Shown: positions 26,500 through 35,313, counted from the first letter of the stretch. The stretch is DNA of 64,000 nucleotides from Clostridiales bacterium (GCA_018376135.1 JAHABX010000013.1:24586-88585); one strand, 5' to 3'. Numbers and translations: made by a program. Notes: generated by a model not told the origin, from the letters alone.

Positions 26500-27420
26500 C
26501 TACTCCTTATCATCCTCCCAGATGTACGGAGTCAGCTGATATACATAGTAATTCAGCCAGTTCGTATACAGAGTATTCGCATGCGCCCTCCACATAAGCG
26601 CCGGACGCCGGGCATCGTCATCTTCCGGAAAATATTCCTTCGGCACCTGGATCTTGAGACCCTTATCCTTGTCTCTTTGATACTCCTTTGCCAGTGTGAC
26701 CCGGTCATATTCCGGGTGTCCCATGACGAAAATCTTCTTGCCGTTCTCCGCCATACAGAGAAATACGCCTGCCTCCTCAGATTCTGCCATGATCTTCAGC
26801 TCCGGACACGCTGCGATCTCCTCATGGGGAATGGTCGTATGCCGGGAATGAGGCGCCACAAAATAATCGTCAAAGCCCCTCACCAGCGGCTCCTTCCGGT
26901 TCTGCACCTTATGCCGGTACAGCCCGAACAGCTTTTGGGGAAGCAGCACCTTGTTCAGTCCATAGTAATAGTGGAGCGCAGCCTGCGCACCCCAGCAGAT
27001 ATAAAGAGTAGACGTCACATGAGACTCACACCAGGCAAAGATCTCCCGAAGCTCCGTCCAGTAATCTACTTCCTCAAACTCCATCTGCTCCACCGGAGCC
27101 CCTGTGATGATCAATCCGTCGAAACGTTTCTTACGAACCTCTTCAAAGGTCTGATAGAACTTATTCAGATGGCTCTTGTCTGTATTTCTGGACTCATGAT
27201 TGGTCACCGTGATAAAAGTCACATCCACCTGCAGCGGTGTATTGGAAAAGCTGCGCAGAAGCTGCAGCTCCGTATCCTCCTTTAAGGGCATAAGGTTCAG
27301 TATCCCCACCTTCAGCGGACGGATCTCCTGACTCAAAGCACGGCTCTCGTCCATAACGAAGATATTTTCTCTCTCCAGTATTTCCTTCGCCGGCAGATCA
27401 TTTTGAATTCTAATTGGCAT
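26500..27420 (-). CDS. metAA: Homoserine O-acetyltransferase, MetA family
   Basis: Activates homoserine for methionine synthesis. The 306-residue protein has the catalytic cysteine in YICWGAQAAL and the His/Glu pair in MGHPEYD. In the acyl-CoA pocket it reads TGAPVEQMEF; a glutamate at this place (Glu111 of the Bacillus enzyme), where E. coli has glycine, marks acetyl-CoA use, so this is an acetyl- and not a succinyltransferase. Start at 27420 after AGGTGAATATT. No SAM riboswitch or T-box is visible in the 89-base upstream gap. Confidence 0.93.
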   Translation of the reverse strand: MPIRIQNDLPAKEILERENIFVMDESRALSQEIRPLKVGILNLMPLKEDTELQLLRSFSNTPLQVDVTFITVTNHESRNTDKSHLNKFYQTFEEVRKKRFDGLIITGAPVEQMEFEEVDYWTELREIFAWCESHVTSTLYICWGAQAALHYYYGLNKVLLPQKLFGLYRHKVQNRKEPLVRGFDDYFVAPHSRHTTIPHEEIAACPELKIMAESEEAGVFLCMAENGKKIFVMGHPEYDRVTLAKEYQRDKDKGLKIQVPKEYFPEDDDARRPALMWRAHANTLYTNWLNYYVYQLTPYIWEDDKE

Positions 27421-27509
27421 AATATTCACCTGTCTTCATTATTTTACTTAACACTCTTTCTACATCATAACACACTTTTGGTCTGTGCACAGCATCTTTT
27501 TGCCAAACC

Positions 27510-27752
27510 TCACTCATCCACCTCCACCGTGACCGTCCAGTAGCTTTCCTTCTCATCAATGGCGCTCACCGTGCCCTCCAGATTATGAAGCCGCTCCTTC
27601 GTGTTGTTGGACATGGCAACTGCATCCCGGATCGTATAATAAAACATAATGCCTGCCATGGTGCTTGATGCATCCTCTTTTAACCTCACATGGTCACCGA
27701 CCTGTATTAACCCAGCCCGCTCCATTCGAAATTCCATCTTTCTGCTCATCAT
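27510..27752 (-). CDS. Hypothetical protein overlapping the vanY 3' end
   Basis: 80 residues with a KOW-like or SH3-like feel (VGDHVRLKEDASSTMAGIMFYY, then LEGTVSAIDEKESYWTVTVEVDE): a short beta-rich protein. No family assigned. Its 5' end overlaps the preceding carboxypeptidase gene by 59 bases. A start at the second methionine (MEFRMERAGL) would shorten the overlap. Confidence 0.6.
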   Translation of the reverse strand: MMSRKMEFRMERAGLIQVGDHVRLKEDASSTMAGIMFYYTIRDAVAMSNNTKERLHNLEGTVSAIDEKESYWTVTVEVDE

Positions 27753-28896
27753 ATGCCACTCCCAAAAATTCTTCCAGACAGACTCCCTGCTCTGTGATCA
27801 GCTTTGCCGCCGGTATCCCCACATAACGAAGATGCCAGGGTTCCGTGATGATTCCGGTGATCGAAGACTTTCCTTTTGGATAGCGAATGATATACCCATA
27901 CTCCCAGGCATGCTCTTCGATCCAGCGGTACTCCTTCGTATTCCTTATCCCCTCATCCAGCCTCTTGTAAGTGCCTGTCAGGAAATCCACCGTAAGCCCC
28001 AGCTGATGCTCACTGGTTCCCGGCACGGCAACTACCTTTGCCGCTTCTGTTACCGCCTCTGCATGGGTATATTTCTCCCCCTCCAGACGCTTGATCTTAT
28101 TCTTGAACAGACTTACCTGCTTGGCGTATGTACGATAGGATGAGGTAATGTTGATGCTCATCCGCTCCTTTTTCGCCGCCTTGATCAGTGCCGTGATCGC
28201 TTCCGCCGCCTGTTCCTCCAGACGATGTCCGTTCCCGATACTGACAAGCTCAAGATCCAGCTCATCCTTCAGTATATAATCCTTATTTAAAAGACTCAGG
28301 TAGCCATTCAGGATCGCATCCTGCGCATCCTCTTCAATACAGGAGGCAATATCCTTCTTCAGCTGTTCCTCTTCTTTTTTCTCTTTCTCCTCCTGCTTCT
28401 TCTTCCGCTCCGCCTGCTCCTCCGGACTGATGGTCTGTGCCGGAGCCTGTGCGGTACCGGCTGACGCTGCTGCCAGCTTCGCTTCCGCCGCTGCCTGGGC
28501 TGCTGCCGCCGCCTGGGCTTCTGCCGCTGTCTGGGCTGCCGTCTGTGCCGCTGTTTCTGCTGCCGCCTGCGCTTCCGGTGTTCCCTGAGCTGACGCTGCC
28601 GCCTGTGCCTCTGCTGCGACCCTTGCAGCCTCTGCTGCTCTCGCATCCGCTTCTGCCCGTGCCTGGACTGCCGCCTGTACCTCTGCCGCCGCCTGGGCAA
28701 TTGCTGCTGCCTGGGCTTCTGCCGCTGCCTGCGCTGCCGCTGCCGCCTGGGCTTCTGCCGCCGCCTGCGCCTCTGCCGCCGCCTGGGCTTCAATGGCTGC
28801 CTGATCAGCCGCCTGTACCGGTAATCTATCTCCACCTGCAAGCAGCACTGCACCAAACAGCAATACTGCGCAGGAGATTCTTCTCTTATATTTCAT
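27694..28896 (-). CDS. VanY-type D-alanyl-D-alanine carboxypeptidase with Ala/Gln-rich stalk
   Basis: Trims the terminal D-Ala of peptidoglycan peptides. The 400-residue protein has a signal peptide (MKYKRRISCAVLLFGAVLLAGG), an alanine-rich stretch at about residues 30-165 built of AQAAAE-like units, a charged coil (EEQAERKKKQEEKEKKEEE), then the M15B domain with SSYRTYAKQ, PGTSEHQLGLTVDF and TEPWHLRYVG, which hold the zinc ligands. The stalk probably spans the wall. No van resistance genes are near, so a housekeeping wall role is more likely than glycopeptide resistance. Confidence 0.9.
   Translation of the reverse strand: MKYKRRISCAVLLFGAVLLAGGDRLPVQAADQAAIEAQAAAEAQAAAEAQAAAAAQAAAEAQAAAIAQAAAEVQAAVQARAEADARAAEAARVAAEAQAAASAQGTPEAQAAAETAAQTAAQTAAEAQAAAAAQAAAEAKLAAASAGTAQAPAQTISPEEQAERKKKQEEKEKKEEEQLKKDIASCIEEDAQDAILNGYLSLLNKDYILKDELDLELVSIGNGHRLEEQAAEAITALIKAAKKERMSINITSSYRTYAKQVSLFKNKIKRLEGEKYTHAEAVTEAAKVVAVPGTSEHQLGLTVDFLTGTYKRLDEGIRNTKEYRWIEEHAWEYGYIIRYPKGKSSITGIITEPWHLRYVGIPAAKLITEQGVCLEEFLGVAYDEQKDGISNGAGWVNTGR
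28404..28809 (-). repeat. Low-complexity Ala/Gln/Glu coding repeat inside vanY
   Basis: About 135 codons of degenerate tandem units (AQAAAE, TAAQ), with repeating GCC/GCA-CAG-GCG codons. It produces Pro/Leu-rich and Arg-rich shadow reading frames on both strands. Such tracts are prone to slippage, so copy number may vary between strains. Confidence 0.85.
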
Positions 28897-28966
28897 ATAT
28901 TCTTAACCCTTATCTATTGTAATCTGTACCCTCAGTGTACACTTACGCTATCATAACACAAATCAT

Positions 28967-28995
28967 TTGACAGTGTCACCCTGCTATCGTATAGT
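28967..28995 (+). promoter_or_regulatory. Promoter of the small DUF3006-like gene
   Basis: TTGACA (28967-28972), 17 bases, TATAGT (28990-28995). The predicted leader of about 145 bases contains the nested hairpin at 29025-29110. Confidence 0.65.
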
Positions 28996-29024
28996 GTAGA
29001 AAAAATTAAGATTTTCTTAAACAG

Positions 29025-29110
29025 TTCAGCGCCGCGCAAAATCAAAAAAAGAATCCCGCTTGCGGGATTCTCCGCCTGCGGCGGGCCGCCGTCTTGCCGG
29101 CAGCGCTGAA
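29025..29110. repeat. Nested inverted-repeat element in leader
   Basis: Outer arms TTCAGCGC (29025-29032) and GCGCTGAA (29103-29110) enclose a perfect GAATCCCG/CGGGATTC hairpin and GC-rich CCGCC/GGCGG pairs. It forms most of the leader of the plus-strand gene and holds a minus-strand terminator. Confidence 0.65.
29044..29070 (-). terminator. Intrinsic terminator of the dnaJ operon
   Basis: GAATCCCG-CTTG-CGGGATTC (29051-29070) is followed on the minus strand by seven T. It lies beyond the dnaJ-like stop at 29324, so the dnaJ transcript would run antisense through the 29147 gene first. Confidence 0.75.
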
Positions 29111-29146
29111 CCATCAGGAAATTCCGGAAAATGGAAAGGAGTCAGT

Positions 29147-29317
29147 ATGTTTACCTGTGATTACATTGTAGCATCCATAGACGGGGATTACGCCATGCTC
29201 AGACAGCTGGATGCCCCTGATGCCGAATTAAAATGTGTGGCGAGAGCACTTCTCCCGCCAGAAATTACCGAAGGAACCCGACTGCACTATGAACTGCTGC
29301 AGTACGAGATCATCTGA
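29147..29317 (+). CDS. Small DUF3006-like protein
   Basis: 56 residues (MFTCDYIVASIDGDYAMLRQ... ARALLPPEITEGTRLHYEL), matching the short beta-barrel pattern of DUF3006 proteins (a GDYAxL strand, then LPxxxxEG). The ATG at 29147 has GGAAAGGAG before it; the longer frame from 29060 runs through the leader hairpin and is rejected. Function unknown. It lies antisense to the end of the dnaJ transcript. Confidence 0.75.
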   Translation: MFTCDYIVASIDGDYAMLRQLDAPDAELKCVARALLPPEITEGTRLHYELLQYEII

Positions 29318-29323
29318 TCTGCA

Positions 29324-29992
29324 TCAGCAGAAATAGATGCCCCCTCTTCCGCAGCAGCACATATTACAGAGCATATTGGCAATGCACAGCTTACAGCAGA
29401 AATCATTGCCCATCATGCTCATTCCGCCGTAGGGCGCGCTCATCTGGTCATACCAGCCTCCGCCGCCCTGCAGCTGCTGCAGAAGCGCCTGATATTCCAT
29501 CCGGTTCGGTTCCATTGCCGCCGCATGTTTTGCATGCTCCAGTGCGACCACGTTATTGCCCAGCCCATTGTTGGCAATCGCACTCAGATAATACCAGTGA
29601 GCCCCCTTCTGACTCATCCCGGACAGTACATTGAGCGCCTCATTATATTTGCCGGCACGGATATAGTTCATCGCCGCATTCAGATAATTTGTATATTCAT
29701 CGCTCTGACCTGCGCTGCTTCTCTGCTGATACCCGCCAAAGCCGCCATAACTTCCATATCCACCGTACCCATTGGTGCTTCCGTATCCGGAATACCCCTG
29801 TTCCTTCTCCTTCATGATCTGGTCATATGCCGCCTGCACCTGCTTGAATTTTTCCTCAGCCCGTGCTGCGTTCGGATTATTCACATTGGCATCCGGATGA
29901 TATTTCCGGCTGAGCGTCCGGTACGCTTTTTTTATTTCCTCATCTGAAGCTCCCCGTTTGAGCCCCAGCACTTCATATGGATCTGTCATCAT
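29324..29992 (-). CDS. J-domain protein with Cys-rich C-terminus
   Basis: 222 residues. An N-terminal J domain (DPYEVLGLKRGASDEEIKKAY, SRKYHPDAN with the HPD triad) is followed by a Gly/Tyr-rich linker, a helical TPR-like part (YLNAAMNYIRAGKYNEALNVL, HWYYLSAIANNGLGNNVVALEHA) and a tail with nine cysteines (CCKLCIANMLCNMCCCGRGG). It is not DnaJ itself: no zinc-finger CxxCxGxG repeats. Start ATG overlaps the stop of the DUF5685 gene, so the two are translationally coupled. Confidence 0.85.
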   Translation of the reverse strand: MMTDPYEVLGLKRGASDEEIKKAYRTLSRKYHPDANVNNPNAARAEEKFKQVQAAYDQIMKEKEQGYSGYGSTNGYGGYGSYGGFGGYQQRSSAGQSDEYTNYLNAAMNYIRAGKYNEALNVLSGMSQKGAHWYYLSAIANNGLGNNVVALEHAKHAAAMEPNRMEYQALLQQLQGGGGWYDQMSAPYGGMSMMGNDFCCKLCIANMLCNMCCCGRGGIYFC

Positions 29993-30828
29993 GACTCTTT
30001 TTCTGTTTCCTTTCTCCGGCAGCGGATCTGACCATAGCGTGTCCATACCCCTGCATACAATATGTTCCGCAGAATCTGTGCATCCTCCAGAATCGGCAGC
30101 GTCTCAAAAGCCTGAGATGTCTCCGCCATCATCATCTTCAGTATCTGCTGGCAGTCCTGCTCAAAAGTATCCTTTTTATATAATTCAGCAAGAGGATTAT
30201 ACCTTCCTCTCTTCAGGTCTTCTTCTATATCCTCATAGGCATCCATCAGATAAATAAACTTGCCAAAGAAAAAGCCCATGCGCCGCAGCTTATCTTCCCA
30301 TTCGTCCTGACGGCACACGAACAATTCTGCCATAATTTCTCCAAAAAATCCAGCAGTTTTATCAATATCACAGATATTATCCTTTTCAAAGGCTCCCAGC
30401 TCCTCAAGAAGACGCTCCGTCTTCCCGGCTTTTTCTCCGTAGAGCTTCCTGATCTTACGCATCTTTCCCTTCAGAAGCCAGGCAAAAAGAAGTCCTCTCA
30501 CCTTCCGGTCATCCTGCCAGTCGTCCAGACACTTATAGTAGGTCAGGAGCACATTCATATCCGCCGCATAGTCAAAATACGGATTCTCCCGATAATGATG
30601 CTTCTGCAGAGGATGGGCAAGACACCTGCCGCACCCGGTCTGCGTCTCCGGCTCATACAGACCTGTAAGCAGAAGCCCCAGAAATGTCATGTCAAAGCTC
30701 AGTGTCATCTGCCCCAGTCTGCCATGACGCTTCTTCAGACAGCGGCACAGACCGCAGTAGCTGGCACGATAGGTCTCGTATTCTCTGACCTTCAGTTCCG
30801 GCTTATGTACGACAATATATCCGAACAT
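29989..30828 (-). CDS. DUF5685 family protein
   Basis: 279 residues, mostly helical. Near the N-terminus it has YCGLCRCLKKRHGRLGQMTL, then CGRCLAHPLQKHHY: five or more cysteines and histidines that could bind metal. A later DAYEDIEEDLKRGRYNPL segment recalls the second Asp-rich motif of squalene/phytoene synthases; that likeness is my inference, and the first Asp motif is weak. Middle gene of a zinc-ribbon-DUF5685-DnaJ operon. Confidence 0.8.
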   Translation of the reverse strand: MFGYIVVHKPELKVREYETYRASYCGLCRCLKKRHGRLGQMTLSFDMTFLGLLLTGLYEPETQTGCGRCLAHPLQKHHYRENPYFDYAADMNVLLTYYKCLDDWQDDRKVRGLLFAWLLKGKMRKIRKLYGEKAGKTERLLEELGAFEKDNICDIDKTAGFFGEIMAELFVCRQDEWEDKLRRMGFFFGKFIYLMDAYEDIEEDLKRGRYNPLAELYKKDTFEQDCQQILKMMMAETSQAFETLPILEDAQILRNILYAGVWTRYGQIRCRRKETEKES

Positions 30829-30831
30829 AGA

Positions 30832-31227
30832 TCAGCTCCTCTTCTGAAATTCATTTCCGCATTTGGGACAGCGCACCATAATCTTCCCTTTGCCCTTCGG
30901 AATACGGATCTTCTGCTTACACTTCGGGCAGGTATAGATATGATGGATCCTGCGCTCCTGCGCCAGCTTCTTCTGCTGATCAAGCCAGTATCTCACCCTG
31001 GCTGTCGCATTCAGATATTTCTGATTCTCCGCATAACGCGCCGCATGATTTTTGGAAAAAATACGAAAATACCCATAAATGATCAATATCCATGCCAGCC
31101 AGTAAACCAGATTGCTGCGGACCAGAAAATTCAAAAGGATACATCCCAGCGCTGCGTAGATAAGGAATTTGGAAAACTGATCCTGTCCGTACCTTCCCTG
31201 CATAAAACGATAAAACTTTTCTTTCAT
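30832..31227 (-). CDS. Membrane protein with C-terminal zinc ribbon
   Basis: 131 residues with two close membrane helices (about 20-55, FLIYAALGCILLNFL and LVYWLAWILIIYGYF) and a C-terminal CPKCKQKIRIPKGKGKIMV-CPKCG ribbon. First gene of the operon with DUF5685 and the J protein (3-base gap). Function unknown; a membrane anchor for the operon's other products is a guess. Confidence 0.78.
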   Translation of the reverse strand: MKEKFYRFMQGRYGQDQFSKFLIYAALGCILLNFLVRSNLVYWLAWILIIYGYFRIFSKNHAARYAENQKYLNATARVRYWLDQQKKLAQERRIHHIYTCPKCKQKIRIPKGKGKIMVRCPKCGNEFQKRS

Positions 31228-31315
31228 AATCGTAACCGACTCCTTTAATAAAAATAAAAATTTAGTCTATTGTAACGCAGGATTGTGAAATTATGATGAA
31301 CTATTTCTAAAATTT

Positions 31316-31493
31316 TCACTCCGCTGTAATTTCGATCTGATTCTCTTCCGGTCCAAGGATACAGCTCTCATAGTAACCGTCCCCTGTCGTTCTGGGACCG
31401 CTCAGCACCGGATAGCCCGCTGTCCGGAGTGCTGCCGTCAAACGGTCTGTCCTCCTCCACCATATCCGGACGGGTCATGAGCTCCAGCCTCAT
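31316..31493 (-). pseudogene. Remnant of a VOC/glyoxalase-family gene
   Basis: In one frame the start reads MRLELMTRPDMVEE and in another the end reads TDRLTAALRTAGYPVLSG, then PRTTGDGYYESCILGPEENQ and a stop at 31316. Together these match the C-terminal half of a VOC-domain protein, with about 20 residues lost and a frameshift between the halves. The N-terminal half is absent. Its ATG overlaps the stop of the isochorismatase gene. Confidence 0.75.
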
Positions 31494-32017
31494 CACTCGC
31501 CCTCCACCTGAATCTGACACACCTTCATTGCCTCCAGCGCTGTTTTGTGACTCTTTGGGGTAACCCCTGCACAGCAGGATGCATCTACGATAATCTCCGC
31601 CTCCGGAAGAAATGCTTTTGCCAGAAGTGCGTTGGAGATCACACAGATATCCGTACAAAGTCCCACAAAAGTAATACTGCGAACCTGTTCCTCCTGATCT
31701 GCCGCCTGAAGAACCCCTCCAAGCTCAGCAGAACCAAAGGTCACCTTGTCAACTGCCGGCTCCTGACGAAGCGCCTCCAGCTCCGGGCGGATCTGCCACC
31801 CTTCGGTATTGCGGATACAATGAGGCACCGGCAGCTTTTTCCCCTCCTGGGTCTCCATATAATTTTCTTCGTGGGTATCTCTCGTAAACAGTACCCGTCC
31901 GGAAAATTCCCGGATCTTCTGCGCCACCTTCGGTACGACAGCAACTGCTTCTTTCGTACCCAGCGCTCCGTCAATAAAATCATTCTGCATATCCACAACT
32001 ACTAAAATATCCTGCAT
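31493..32017 (-). CDS. Isochorismatase-family cysteine hydrolase (nicotinamidase-like)
   Basis: 174 residues with the catalytic Asp in VVVDMQNDFIDGALGT, the lysine in DKVTFGS, and the nucleophilic cysteine in VGLCTDICVISNALL. The cis-peptide and metal-region pattern fits nicotinamidases (nicotinamide to nicotinate), but family members differ in substrate. Start at 32017 after GGAGGGAAAGAAA. Confidence 0.88.
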   Translation of the reverse strand: MQDILVVVDMQNDFIDGALGTKEAVAVVPKVAQKIREFSGRVLFTRDTHEENYMETQEGKKLPVPHCIRNTEGWQIRPELEALRQEPAVDKVTFGSAELGGVLQAADQEEQVRSITFVGLCTDICVISNALLAKAFLPEAEIIVDASCCAGVTPKSHKTALEAMKVCQIQVEGE

Positions 32018-32115
32018 TTTCTTTCCCTCCTGCTGTTTTACTCTGCGTTTCCGGTTCTTCTTTAAAAAAATCCCTTTCTGCCGCACAGACAGAAAGGGGA
32101 AATCTTTTTGTTTAT

Positions 32116-35100
32116 TTAAAGTCTTGCAATATCGATCAGCGTCAGCTTCTTGCTGTCCGTATTTTCCAGAGAAGTAACAAGCGCTTTCGCCGTATCGATG
32201 GCAGTCAGTACATTGACGCCGGTCTCAATGGCATTTCTGCGGATTACAAATCCGTCATGGCTCTTGTCCACACCCTGGGACGGAGTATCGATAACAAGAT
32301 CGATCTGATGACCCAGGATCAGGTCCAGGATATTCGGGGATTCCTGCTCCAGCTTACGGGTCAGACGCACCTGCACATCTGCATTCATCAGTGCTTTTGC
32401 CGTGCCCTTGGTCGCATAGATATTGTAGCCCAGTGCTTCAAAGCGCCTGGCGATCTCCACCGCCTCAGCCTTGTCCTCATCACGGACGGTCATGATCATA
32501 TTCTTATGCTTCGGCAGATTGACGCCTGCCCCAAGGAAGGCTTTGTAAAGAGCCTCATTAAAGGTCTTTGCCAGACCAAGGCACTCACCGGTAGACTTCA
32601 TCTCCGGTCCGAGACCGATATCAGCGCCGCGGATCTTCTCAAAGGAGAATACCGGCATCTTGATCGCATAGTACTCCGCTTCCGGCTGAAGTCCCGGCGT
32701 ATATCCGAGATCTTTGATCTTCTGTCCCAGAATCACCTTCGTTGCCAGCGGCACGATCGGAATACCGGTTACCTTGCTGATGTACGGCACGGTACGGCTG
32801 GAACGGGGATTTACCTCAATGACATAGACCTCGTCTCCTACTGCAATGAACTGAATGTTGATCAGTCCGATCACATGCAGGGAACGCGCCAGACGTCTCG
32901 TATATTCCTCAATGGTGGCCTTTACCTTCGCACTGATGCTCTGCGCCGGATATACGGAGATACTGTCTCCGGAATGGATACCGGCACGCTCAATATGCTC
33001 CATAATACCAGGGATCAGGATATCCTCGCCGTCGCATACCGCATCGACCTCGATTTCCTTTCCCTGTAAATATTTATCAACCAGAATCGGATGATCCTGA
33101 GCAATACGGTTTATGATACCGATGAACTCCTCCACATCCTTATCATTAATGGCGATCTGCATACCCTGTCCGCCCAGTACATAGGAAGGACGAACCAGAA
33201 CCGGATAGCCCAGACGGTTGGCAACTGCCTTTGCCTCTTCTGCCGTGTACACCGTATCTCCCTTCGGACGCGGGATACCGCATTCCTCCAGAATACCGTC
33301 AAACAGCTCTCTGTCCTCTGCCGCATCCACGTTCTCCGCAGAGGTTCCAAGGATCGGCACACCCATCTTCATCAGGGCTTCCGTCAGCTTGATGGCAGTC
33401 TGTCCACCGAACTGAACCACTGCTCCGTCCGGCTTCTCCAGATTGACGATGCTCTCCACATCCTCCGGAGTCAGCGGCTCAAAGTACAGTTTATCTGCAA
33501 TATCGAAGTCCGTACTTACGGTCTCCGGGTTGTTGTTGATGATGATGGTCTCGTAGCCTTCCTTTGCAAATGCCCAGGTGCAGTGTACGGAACAGAAGTC
33601 GAACTCGATTCCCTGTCCGATCCGGATCGGTCCGGAGCCAAGGACAAGCACCTTTTTGCGGTCCTTCGTCTCCACCGCTTCGTTCTCGCTGCCGAATACG
33701 GAATAATAATACGGCGTGGTTGCCGGGAATTCTCCTGCACAGGTATCTACCATCTTGTAGGCAGCGGTGATTCCATTATCATAACGAAGCTTTTTCACTT
33801 CATCCTCTGTCTTCCCGGTCAGTCTTGCGATCACATTATCCGGGAATTCCATGCGTTTTGCCTCCCGCAACAGCTCCACGGTCAGCTCTTCCGTCTGAAG
33901 TGTCTTCTCCATCTCTACCAGAATCGCGATCTTATCGATAAACCATGGATCGATCTTTGTGGCATCAAAGATCTCCTTATAGGAAATACCCTGGCGGATC
34001 GCCTCTGCGATTACCCAGATTCTGCGGTCATCCACAACCGCAAGCTGCTCTAACAGCTCCTCACGTCCAAGGCTGCTGAAATCATAGGACAGCAGGCAGT
34101 CCACATGCTGCTCCAGAGAACGGATCGCTTTCATAAGACCGCCCTCAAAGCTGTCACCGATACTCATAACCTCTCCGGTCGCCTTCATCTGGGTGGTCAG
34201 CGTTCTCTTTGCACTGATAAATTTATCAAACGGAAGACGCGGCATCTTTACAACGCAGTAGTCTACCGTAGGCTCAAAACTGGACATGGTCTGTCCGGTG
34301 ATGGCATTTTTGATCTCGTCCAGCGTATAACCAATGGCAATCTTGGATGCAACCTTTGCGATCGGGAAGCCGGTCGCCTTGGATGCCAGAGCAGAGGAAC
34401 GGCTGAGACGCGGATTTACCTCGATCACACAATATTCAAAGCTGTCCGGATTCAGGGCGAACTGCACGTTGCATCCGCCGGTGATCTCCAGCTCACTGAT
34501 AATATTCAAGGCAGCGGTACGCAGCATCTTACACTCTCTTGCGCTCAGAGTCTGGGTCGGAGCCACAACGATACTGTCTCCGGTGTGCACACCGACTGCA
34601 TCTACGTTCTCCATGTTACATACGGTGATCACGTTGCCCGCACCGTCACGCATAACCTCATATTCGATCTCTTTCCATCCGGCAATGCAGCGCTCTACCA
34701 GTACCTGACCCACACGGGAAAGGCGGAGACCATTTGCCAGGATCTCTTCCAGCTCTGCCTGATTATGCGCAATACCGCCGCCGCTTCCGCCAAGGGTGTA
34801 AGCAGGACGCAGTACCACCGGGTAACCGATCTTGTTGGAGAATGCAATACCGTCCTCCAGATTTTCTACTACCAGAGATGCCGCAACCGGCTCTCCGATC
34901 TTCTCCATGGTTGACTTGAACTCCAGACGGTCCTCTGCCTTTTTGATCGTTCTGGAGGTGGTTCCGATCAGTTTGACTCCGGTCTCTTTGAAGAAGCCTC
35001 TCTCATCCAGCTCCATGGCAAGGTTCAGACCTGCCTGTCCGCCAAGGGTTGGCAGCACACTGTCCGGCTTCTCCTTCAGAATCACCTGCTCCAGTACATC

Positions 35101-35313
35101 CACCGTCAGCGGTTCAATATATACACGGTCAGCAATATCCTTATCCGTCATGATCGTTGCCGGATTGGAGTTCAGAAGCACGACCTCCAGTCCCTCTTCC
35201 TTCAGGGCGCGGCATGCCTGGGTTCCCGCATAGTCAAACTCAGCTGCCTGTCCGATGATGATCGGACCGGAACCAATTACGAGTACTTTCTTAATCTCAG
35301 GATTCTTAGGCAT
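32116..35313 (-). CDS. carB: Carbamoyl-phosphate synthase large subunit
   Basis: Makes carbamoyl phosphate from bicarbonate, ATP and ammonia passed from CarA; feeds arginine and pyrimidines. The 1065-residue protein has the two homologous halves, each with an ATP-grasp domain (GSGPIIIGQAAEFDYAG and GSGPIRIGQGIEFDF), and a C-terminal MGS-like allosteric domain. It overlaps carA by 8 bases. Confidence 0.98.
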   Translation of the reverse strand: MPKNPEIKKVLVIGSGPIIIGQAAEFDYAGTQACRALKEEGLEVVLLNSNPATIMTDKDIADRVYIEPLTVDVLEQVILKEKPDSVLPTLGGQAGLNLAMELDERGFFKETGVKLIGTTSRTIKKAEDRLEFKSTMEKIGEPVAASLVVENLEDGIAFSNKIGYPVVLRPAYTLGGSGGGIAHNQAELEEILANGLRLSRVGQVLVERCIAGWKEIEYEVMRDGAGNVITVCNMENVDAVGVHTGDSIVVAPTQTLSARECKMLRTAALNIISELEITGGCNVQFALNPDSFEYCVIEVNPRLSRSSALASKATGFPIAKVASKIAIGYTLDEIKNAITGQTMSSFEPTVDYCVVKMPRLPFDKFISAKRTLTTQMKATGEVMSIGDSFEGGLMKAIRSLEQHVDCLLSYDFSSLGREELLEQLAVVDDRRIWVIAEAIRQGISYKEIFDATKIDPWFIDKIAILVEMEKTLQTEELTVELLREAKRMEFPDNVIARLTGKTEDEVKKLRYDNGITAAYKMVDTCAGEFPATTPYYYSVFGSENEAVETKDRKKVLVLGSGPIRIGQGIEFDFCSVHCTWAFAKEGYETIIINNNPETVSTDFDIADKLYFEPLTPEDVESIVNLEKPDGAVVQFGGQTAIKLTEALMKMGVPILGTSAENVDAAEDRELFDGILEECGIPRPKGDTVYTAEEAKAVANRLGYPVLVRPSYVLGGQGMQIAINDKDVEEFIGIINRIAQDHPILVDKYLQGKEIEVDAVCDGEDILIPGIMEHIERAGIHSGDSISVYPAQSISAKVKATIEEYTRRLARSLHVIGLINIQFIAVGDEVYVIEVNPRSSRTVPYISKVTGIPIVPLATKVILGQKIKDLGYTPGLQPEAEYYAIKMPVFSFEKIRGADIGLGPEMKSTGECLGLAKTFNEALYKAFLGAGVNLPKHKNMIMTVRDEDKAEAVEIARRFEALGYNIYATKGTAKALMNADVQVRLTRKLEQESPNILDLILGHQIDLVIDTPSQGVDKSHDGFVIRRNAIETGVNVLTAIDTAKALVTSLENTDSKKLTLIDIARL

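Noticed and set aside
27421..27509. SAM riboswitch or T-box before metA
   Set aside because: The gap is only 89 bases and shows no fitting stem or T-box sequence.
28404..28809. CRISPR-like periodic repeats
   Set aside because: The period is short and degenerate and is in frame with a protein; no constant repeat and unique spacers.
28359..28922. Arg-rich and Pro/Leu-rich frames over the repeat
   Set aside because: They are the other frames of the Ala/Gln repeat in the carboxypeptidase gene and have no support of their own.
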